From: Pogostemon cablin
Taxonomy: Eukaryota > Streptophyta > Magnoliopsida > Lamiales > Lamiaceae
Direction of reading: 5' to 3'
Assembly: GCA_023678885.1 (NCBI GenBank)
Contig: CM042985.1
Coordinates: 6,684,985 to 6,748,984, forward strand
Length of the DNA stretch: 64,000 nucleotides
Shown: positions 56,675 through 64,000 of the stretch, piece by piece
Layout of the letters: every line of letters starts with the position of its first letter
Position numbering within the stretch: the first letter of the stretch is position 1
Notes under the pieces: generated by a model
Database searches by the model: none
What the model saw: only the letters and a program-made list of their open reading frames with translations
Told to the model about the DNA's origin: nothing
Translations under genes and position numbers: made by a program

Positions 56675-57670
56675 CAGTTTCATCTTCCGAGCATTAGAAC
56701 CAACCAGCAGCTCTGCCACTTTTGCTAATAGTTGTTTTTCCTCTGGGCAGCAAATTCCTAAAACGCAACCAGACAATGCCTTAGGAAGGAAAGTTATCGG
56801 TAGGCGGCATTCAATACAGATAGTGTCGTACTATGAAGAATACAATTACCTCAAATTTCTGATCATTAATTGTCTGTGCCTTTGTCCCAACTTTGAAGCA
56901 TGTCCATCTAAAGTCTTAAAGAAGTTCACTGTGATTTGAGAAATTGATCTTTTTAGTTTCAACGGTGAGCCTGATTTTTATAAGACAAAGTTGAGGAATG
57001 CTTAGAAACCTCAAAGTTGAGCTGACCAAAAGTTGAGTGGGAGTTGGAATCAAGTTCTCCAGCTAAATCATCTAAAGCCTTGATCCCAGATCCATATATG
57101 GTTTTCAATTTTTCTAGATGACCTCGAAGCTCTTCAGTAGCCTATTGAAGGTGTGTCTAGATATAGAAATTGAACAACTATACCTCTCACTTTGTTGAAT
57201 GCATCTCTTTCAGTTGTTTTGTCTTGCTGTGTCGTTGAAGATGCCACAGCTTTATGCAGGATTTCAAGTTGTTGTGTTAATTGAGACTGAAACTTCTGTA
57301 TAAGAACTCTGTTTCCTTCTTCAATTTTGTGTTTTCAACAGCCCGCATTCAAGATGAGTAAAGGATAACTTATTTACTAAAACAAAAGTAATAGTGCATT
57401 ACTGGAAAAAGGATGCACACCGATCTTGGTGAAGAGATTAGTGACATCTGATGCAGTATCTTCCAGTTCTGACCGAAGCTCAAGCGCCGCCCGCTCAACA
57501 GAGTGCTTTCTCTAGTGAAACATAATTACATGAGAGAATATTCTTGTAGAAAAAAGATGCTACCCTACCAGACTTAAGAAGATTAGATATCAGAAACTCC
57601 TTTTCTTTTATTATTGCATTTGCCTGCCTATGCCTTTCTTCCACACATGCTCAGTTTCTTGAAGTTTCCT
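56675..57670 (-). pseudogene. Kinesin-5 (BIMC-type) stalk fragment, exons and introns
   Basis: On the minus strand, six exon-like pieces follow the order of a plant kinesin-5 stalk. 57670-57569: NAIIKEKEFLISNLLKS. 57511-57421: VERAALELRSELEDTASDV, NLFTKI. 57335-57191: FQSQLTQQLEILHKAVASS. 57141-56990: ATEELRGHLEKLKTIYGSGI, KALDDLAGELDSNSHSTFG, EVSKHS. About 56935-56852: VNFFKTLDGHASKLG. 56765-56675: EEKQLLAKVAELLVGSNARK. GT/AG junctions remain at most ends, so this came from genomic DNA, not retrocopied mRNA. Frameshifts occur in the first and fifth pieces. The motor domain and tail are absent. Kinesin-5 slides spindle microtubules apart; this relic cannot. Confidence 0.88.
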
Positions 57671-58096
57671 CTGAATGATAAACAGTTAGTACATTAAAGG
57701 AAAGATTATATTTTTTCATAGGTAACCAAAATATGTTTTTCAACAATAAAAATATTATAGCATGTAGGAATCTAATCTAATGTTTAAATATTAAGAAAAA
57801 TAAATGAATCATCAAAATAAAAATAAAATTAATTATAAATCAGTAGAATATGCTAAAATATATATCTTTTATGATATACCATCGCTAATCAAAGGAGCTC
57901 TTCCTAAAGGGTATTTTCTCATCTAATTAAGCCAAGCTTTTGTTTGCAAATTAATTAAAATAAATATATATTATTGGCATAAGATCTAAGATAAAAATAA
58001 AATTTCAATTTGTTCCTGTATATGTACGTATAATTAGGAGAAAAAATCGGTGATTTAATTTGTAGAAATAAATTTAATTATGATTTGTAAGAATGG

Positions 58097-58106
58097 TATT
58101 TAAATA
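58097..58106 (+). promoter_or_regulatory. Candidate TATA element of the KIB1-like gene
   Basis: TATTTAAATA lies 68 nt before ATG 58174. The same element occurs at the matching place before copy A (near 30955). Weak evidence in AT-rich DNA. Confidence 0.3.
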
Positions 58107-58173
58107 TGGTTTCTTGAGGAATAATTAATCGAAACTGTATTAATAGGTGAGTTGAGGAATTGAAGTGAGCGTG

Positions 58174-59370
58174 ATGGGTTCCTGTAGCGGTATAATCTCG
58201 GCGGCGGGATGGCGGGTTCCGGCGAGATGTAGAGGTTATTCACGAGCGTGCAGCAGTGAGAGTAGTCCTCGGTTGCCGTGGCTGATGCTGCCGCCATCGA
58301 GCGGCAATTACAAGTTGTACAGCGTTGCAGAGGAGAAAGTGATTAGCATCGAGAAGAGAGGAGGCGGCAGAGCATCAGCATCATCGGATGTGGTGGGGTC
58401 GTCAAACGGGTGGGTAGCTCATTTAAATAGGGACTGCGACTACGAGTTGTTTGTGTTGGATCCTGTGTCGGGTAGAGAGATAACGCTCCCTCGGATGGAC
58501 TCTGTTGTCGGGTGGGGGCACGCGACTGTGAAGAAATTAATCCTGTCTCATCCTCCCGACGATGAAGAGTGCATCGCCATGGCCATCTACGGTTACGCAA
58601 ACTCTCTGGCTTTCTGCCGGAGTCCAGGCGCTGCGGGCAGCTCGTGGACTCAGATAGGCGATCTGTCTTACGTGGACTCGGACGGGGAAGAGTGGGCAAG
58701 GCAATACCAGGAGATGACATATTCGGCCTCGTGCAATCTCTTCTTCTGCATCACCCACACCCGAGACTTAGAGGCGTGGGATCTCTCCGGATCTGATCCG
58801 AGGTTGGTTTGGGGGGCCAACCTGAATGATGTGCAGATGAAAATAACTAGGCAGGAGGGGGTGCAATTCGAGAGATACGTGGTGTACGCAGAGGAGTCGG
58901 ATCAACTGTACGTTGTGTGGCGGCATGTGATGGAGGCAATAGATGAGGAGGGGTCATACGTGGAGGATGGGCATGATGCTTCTGATAAGGATGAGGATGA
59001 TAAGCATCCTTACAAGACTATTGATTTCGACGTTGTGAGGGTAGATTGGGAGGAGGGAAGGGCGCGTCACTGTCACTGTGACGGAACACTGGATGGTCTC
59101 TCCATGTTCCTGGGAATAAACCACTCCATGGCACTTGTGGCGCCGCCTCACTTGAAGCCCGACTCTATCTATTACACCGACCCGGTTACATATACCCCGC
59201 TCCCTCATTTTGTAGACGACCGTAAATACGGCGGCCACGACATTGGAGTCTTCCACTATCCACTCAAGACCATCTCACCCTGCTATTATCCATGTGACAT
59301 CAAAAACTTGAAAAAGATTTTCCCTTCACCTTTCTGGTTCACCCCTAATGCCCTTGCCCGCCCATATTAG
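58174..59370 (+). CDS. KIB1-like / DUF295 beta-propeller protein (intact)
   Basis: A single exon of 398 codons. ATG 58174 is preferred over an in-frame GTG at 58165. PRLPWLMLP is at residues 32-40, followed by KLYSVAEEKV, GSSNGWVAHLN (75-85) and ELFVLDPVSGREITLP (about 93-108). Central strand motifs include SWTQIGDLSY, NLFFCITHTRDLEAWDL and FERYVVYAEESDQLYVVWR, then an acidic loop (DKDEDDKHPYKTIDF). The C-terminal DUF295 signature is DGLSMFLGINHSMAL, KPDSIYYTD, GGHDIGVFHYPLKTISP and FWFTPN. Length suits the family. No N-terminal F-box is visible. Some DUF295 proteins carry F-boxes and some KIB proteins act in brassinosteroid signalling; the role here is unknown. Two pseudogene copies lie at 55181 and 31028, and a kinesin-5 relic lies just upstream on the other strand. 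No frame damage is seen, so it may be expressed. Confidence 0.92.
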   Translation: MGSCSGIISAAGWRVPARCRGYSRACSSESSPRLPWLMLPPSSGNYKLYSVAEEKVISIEKRGGGRASASSDVVGSSNGWVAHLNRDCDYELFVLDPVSGREITLPRMDSVVGWGHATVKKLILSHPPDDEECIAMAIYGYANSLAFCRSPGAAGSSWTQIGDLSYVDSDGEEWARQYQEMTYSASCNLFFCITHTRDLEAWDLSGSDPRLVWGANLNDVQMKITRQEGVQFERYVVYAEESDQLYVVWRHVMEAIDEEGSYVEDGHDASDKDEDDKHPYKTIDFDVVRVDWEEGRARHCHCDGTLDGLSMFLGINHSMALVAPPHLKPDSIYYTDPVTYTPLPHFVDDRKYGGHDIGVFHYPLKTISPCYYPCDIKNLKKIFPSPFWFTPNALARPY

Positions 59371-62300
59371 ATTTTTCTAAAATATTCACCTTACTTTTTA
59401 TATTTATCTATTCAATTCAATAAACATCTATCTATTATTGTTGATTCCTTAGAATGTTTGCTTTGTAGTTTGTTCTGATAATCCTATTCAAATTATTGCT
59501 TCTTAATTTGACTTGGTTCTTGTGATGTGCTTAGGTGTCACAGCTGGAGCTTATATATATTCTTACCCTCTTTGCTGTGAGTCTTTTTCCTTCTATGTCT
59601 TCTCTTCATTTCCCACCATTTCTGCTTTTGCTGTTAAATAAACAGGCTCTTATTGTAGTGATAAGAATGTGTAAATGATTTATGAATTGTCTAAAGCAGA
59701 CTATGCTGCTGCAATCCTTCGTGTGCAAGGTATCACAATCTTGTCATTCATGCATTTTGGATTTAGTTTGTTGCAATCTATTATAATACCTTGGTCGACA
59801 TGATGAAGATTTTAGGCCAGTTTTTATGTTAATTTGGTTTTCCATCTCACTAATGTCTCACTGCCGGAGCTAATCATATTCTTACCCTCTTTGCTGTGAA
59901 TCTTCCTCCCTCTATGGTTATGTTGATATTTCCCTCAGATGAATAAAGTTGTGTACGTAATATGTGAGAGATTATATTTGTAAATGTTTGGGTCGTATCT
60001 TACTATATGAAAACTTGCTTTGTCTCCTATTCAGTATAATAGCCCCGTAGGGCCAGATTAGCCACGAAATAACTCATGAAGGGAAATGAAATCTTCTGTT
60101 TCTCATCTACTCCATTTATCAGCATATGATGTGTTCTTTAATAATCTCCTAGCTAGGCTAGGTTTTGACACTGTCATGAGATCATTTTTAAATATGAAGA
60201 GTTGGCAGGTGTTTTGAAACTTATGGCTGAAGTTATGGAGAAACCTTTGTAAATGAGAAAATCAGGTATTAGTGCACTATTATCTCATTTTATGAGAATG
60301 ACTGAAAAATCACTTCCATTACTGTGGATGACTCATTCGTGTAAATTAGTGATGAAAACGTTCAAGGTTTGTATGATGTTGCATTTTATCGTTCAAGGAC
60401 ATGGCAACTATTGTGTAGAAAAGCTTTTGTATTGTCCTGTAAGCATTTCCTGATGTAGGGAAAGATCTTAATATAAATCATATAAACGTAATGAAGTGCA
60501 GGTTATACATTTAATCCCATCATCTATTCTTAATATGTATAATGCACACTCGCCTTTAAACCATACTTATATCTATAGTGGAAAATGCGCACCTTCGGAA
60601 GTCACTGGTAGGCTTCAATTGGTTTTAACTGTTTTTTTATTTTAATTTTGGACATACAAAAATTCAATTAATTTCCCCGATAATTAATTTAATTTGATTT
60701 TCTATTTAAACTATTCAAACAACATGCAATTTTTGTTCAACAGTAATTAAAGTTTTGTAAAAAAATAATAACAAAAAAAAAAAAAACTAAAATAAAATTA
60801 TTACACGATATGACGTGCAACTCTTAATCTCAATAAACCAAACAAATTGATCTACGCAATACCAATAAGCCAAAAAATTGATCCACCCAATGCCATTCTT
60901 AATCTCAATAGGATTAACATAAATTAAGTTTAAATTATCTACACTATCACATTTAAAAAAAATCATCATGTCAGTTCTTTAACATTTTTGTAGTCAATCA
61001 ATCACCTTAAGATTTGGGAAGCCCTCTGTTACATGCCTAGCTCCAATTTATAGTCATTGGTTTCAAATTAACTTGGCTTCAATTTTTTTTTTCATTATAT
61101 AAGGTCGTCTTATCTTTTAATACATTAATTTTTATTACATGCAAAAAATTTATGTGAAATCGTTTCACTAAAGTCATAATATGAGACAAATAAAAAGTGA
61201 TAATGTTATTATCACTTTCACTATAAAATGTTATTATTTTTTATTTATACTATAAATTGTTCATGAAATAATTCACTGTGCTATTGTCACTTTAATCCTC
61301 TCAATATTTTAGCTTTAACTCAAATTCATTTAACTTTTCATAATAAAAAGTGAAATAAGTATAATAATATAGAGACAATATTAAATATGTACTCTAATTT
61401 GTGAGAAATATTTTAGCTTTTAACACAAATTAATTTAACTTTTCATTATAAAAAGTGAAATAAGTATAATAATATAGTACTTACAGTACTTATTATTTTT
61501 GGAACTAGAAAGTATCATGACCACAATTTGAGAGTAGTTTGATTGATTAACAATATATTAGTTTCAACGGTGTGTTAACTTAATTACGTGGAAGTATAAA
61601 TAATTTAATTAATGTGGGTTTAAAATTTGGTAAGGAATATTATTATTATTAGTAGTTTTGTCTCCCGCGTGCACGCGGGTTGTAATATTTTTGTTTTAAA
61701 AATATATTTTTTAATTTTATATTTATTAATAAATATATATATTTGTTTTTTTATTTAATTTTAGGATTATTAATGAGGGAGATTAAATAAAATAATAGAT
61801 AAAATATTAAATTACTTAAAATAAAATATTAATTACAAAATTAATGTGAGAGCGACACATACATTTGAAGAACGAATGTGGCGACGCCACATACACAAAA
61901 ATTTTCAATGAGCGCACCGCCACCTCACAATTTAAAAAAATTTATTTTTCGCAAGCACTTGTATTAATAGTATTAATGATGTAAATTACTAATTTTAATG
62001 ATGTGAAAAATTAAAGTATATAAATATGAATTAGATTCTTGAATCTATGTATTAATACATGGTGAAATGTACGAATTAAATAAATATATATATGTGCAAC
62101 CTAAGGCTGCATCTCACGCTTTATTGACGCTAAAAGTTTACTCAATTATTAATTCAATAACTCTAGAAACCTTTCTACCTTTCAAAATTATCATTTTATT
62201 ATATATTATTTGTAAATTGGTTGATAAATTATTTTGATCCAATTATATTTTCTTATGGTTGGTATCAAGTGTGGAAGAAAGCTAATGATGAAATGGACGT

Positions 62301-64000
62301 GATGCATGGACGTTAATTTTACAAGTTGGAATATCAGTTGTGACAGATACATATCATCAATTATCAAAAGGGAGAGACGATTTTCAAAGTGCATCTATTT
62401 TGGTCTTTAGGGTGGTTTGGAAAGTTTTTCTTCCAAGTCACAAGTTAGAGTTAAAAATTTGTTTTGTTCTATAATTGAATCGTAATTTCATAGTTATAGT
62501 TATGGTATTAAATTGATACACATATTTTTTATTTATTTTTTTGGATAGAATTTAAAGTCTCTTTTGGGACAATACAATTTTTTTAAGTCCTAAAATAAAA
62601 TAAATAAAGAGCATTTATTTCCAAGATCATTTTAAGCACGATAAATAGCCAAGAAGATATATAGCTAGTTCATTAAAATTTTCATTAAACCTGTTTAAAA
62701 CAATTATTTTTTACTCTCCATCTATTCTATTTCAATCTTTACGTATTTTTGTTTTAGGTGTCTCACTTTAATTTTTACATTCCCTTTTGGTATATGTGAC
62801 GGGGCAGCCCCCGAAAAATATTTATTAAGCACTATACTATAAGTGATTGTTGATTGAAATTATTGCACTCCAGTTTTCACTATACAGGTTCAGCCCATGC
62901 CGTGCAAAAAATAAATATAAATATTGAAACGGGATAGAGGGAGTATTTGTTTATGCAATTGTGTAATTCACTAAAGCAATAATAGTTTCATATCAATAAT
63001 AACTCTCTCGTTCAAGAGGACGTAGATAGATTACTAAAAACCATGTGTTCTCAATTTTTAGTTTTAAAAAACACACACACTTCAATCTATCTTCTTCCTA
63101 GTTTTAAAAAACACACACACGTCAATCTATCTTCTTTTTAATTATGAGTTAGTTACTGTTTCGTTGATTTTTGAGGCTTGGAATCTGTTGTGTATATATA
63201 TCAAACGTGTTATGGAACATAAAAGCATATCTATATTTATATAGTTGAGATGTATTTTAATTCGAGTGAAACCTAGCAAGCTAATATGTAGTTCCAATTA
63301 TATATGTAAGACAAATATATATATTTACTCTCTTGTGAAACGGGTTTTTTGTGAGACGGTCGGGTCGAACCATTACTAAAGTATACTTATTATATAATTA
63401 AAATATGTTAACTTGTAGTTAAAGTATGTTAGTAATAAATCATATTATAACACCATAAAATTATACTTTAATTCACAATTCATTATACTTTAGAAAACAT
63501 ACTTTAACAATAATTTAATATACTTTATCAATATAATAGACATATTTTAACCGGTCTCACAAGCCGTCTCACAAAATTAAGGTCTCACAAGACACTTTGT
63601 CATGTATATATATATTGATTTATATGTATTTATGTTGATCACAAACATTATTATTATTATTATTATTTTGTCATTTAGTGTTTGGATATAAGAGGAAGAA
63701 AAATTAAAAGTGCATGTATAGTTGCAACTTGGTGCATTTAGTAGTTGATATATTTTCTTAATTAATTATGTGCAAGATTTAAGTAAAATGGAGAGACGTG
63801 GGATTTACCTCGTTTGGCTTCTAATTTATTGTTAACATCAGTCCATAATTCTATTTCTTTTTTCTTACAAGGACTAGTGATGGTTTGCTCACAAAATATT
63901 TGTGAGAAACTCTTAATCTAATTTCAGGGACATCATTACAACCATTTCGTGTTTCATTGGTTTATTAATTGAAACTTTGAATTTCTAATTGATTTACTTT
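59371..64000. other. Downstream and intergenic DNA, no firm gene
   Basis: 59370-59512 recurs after the 32.3-kb fragment. A phrase around 'attcttaccctctttgctgtga' is repeated at 59555 and 59880. An exon-like stretch (cag|ACTATGCTGC...GTGCAAG|gtatca, 59699-59729) is too short to assign. 60456-60820, 61290-61620, 61620-61930 and 62085-62880 match segments near 44, 45 and 33 kb. A GTGAGAC-type MITE lies at about 63328-63600; 63690-64000 matches 23.4-24.0 and 21.8 kb. A 49-nt direct repeat ('ttttaaaaaacacacacac...tcaatctatcttctt') occurs at 63062-63140. Confidence 0.55.

Noticed and set aside
56607..56939. 110-codon plus-strand open frame
   Set aside because: Antisense of the kinesin-5 relic exons.
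59699..59729. Exon-like piece downstream of the KIB1-like gene
   Set aside because: Only about 31 nt between AG and GT, with no neighbouring exon or family match.

Overview
This is AT-rich nuclear DNA of a flowering plant, probably a eudicot. The evidence is an Athila-type retrotransposon primed by tRNA-Asp, a plant L1-type LINE, Stowaway-, Mutator-, hAT- and Helitron-like elements, and pieces of plant gene families (KIB1-4/DUF295 beta-propeller, ADF, plant kinesin-5, RBOH, an NLR coiled coil, an RNase H/RBR ligase). I cannot name the species. I see one gene with an intact reading frame: a KIB1-like/DUF295 gene at 58174-59370. No RNA gene or CRISPR array was found.

Layout. 1-3.1 kb: a Mutator-type MITE, AT-rich DNA, and a 5' scrap of an actin-depolymerizing-factor gene. 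3.1-20.4 kb: a nested retrotransposon block. A decayed Tat/Ogre-like gypsy element (LTR, gag, protease) is split by a complete 13,961-bp Athila element at 6217-20177, with two 1667-bp LTRs and a 5-bp duplication GGTCC. 20.4-29 kb: another LTR fragment, a C-rich minisatellite, several MITEs and a Helitron-like element. 29-34 kb: an ADF/zinc-finger chimera, an RBOH exon on the opposite strand and broken KIB1-like copies. 34.5-36.4 kb: a hAT-like element and a second Mutator-type MITE. 36.7-42.4 kb: a full-length LINE with a 14-bp target duplication and poly(A). 42.6-47.2 kb: more MITEs and duplicated intergenic DNA. 47.2-49.2 kb: an inverted solo LTR. 49.4-52.6 kb: NLR and RBR ligase remnants. 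54.8-64 kb: a frameshifted KIB1-like copy, a minus-strand kinesin-5 relic, the intact KIB1-like gene, and flanks that repeat DNA seen near 24-34 and 43-46 kb.

How it fits together. The 29-34, 43-46 and 55-63 kb segments are rearranged paralogous copies of one ancestral segment. Where one copy lacks a transposon that another carries, the empty site fixes the insertion boundary and TA target.

The strongest unusual signal is a palindromic module in the Athila element, GGTTCGACC-N9-GGTCGAACC. It is repeated in four arrays: both LTR U3 regions, the gag coding sequence (in frame) and the noncoding region after pol. Two of these arrays share nearly the same 93-nt period. Two other LTRs in the window carry short inverted modules built on different core sequences.

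Boundaries given to the base are those fixed by target duplications, splice signals or codons; other edges are approximate. All similarity statements come from reading the sequence, not from database searches.
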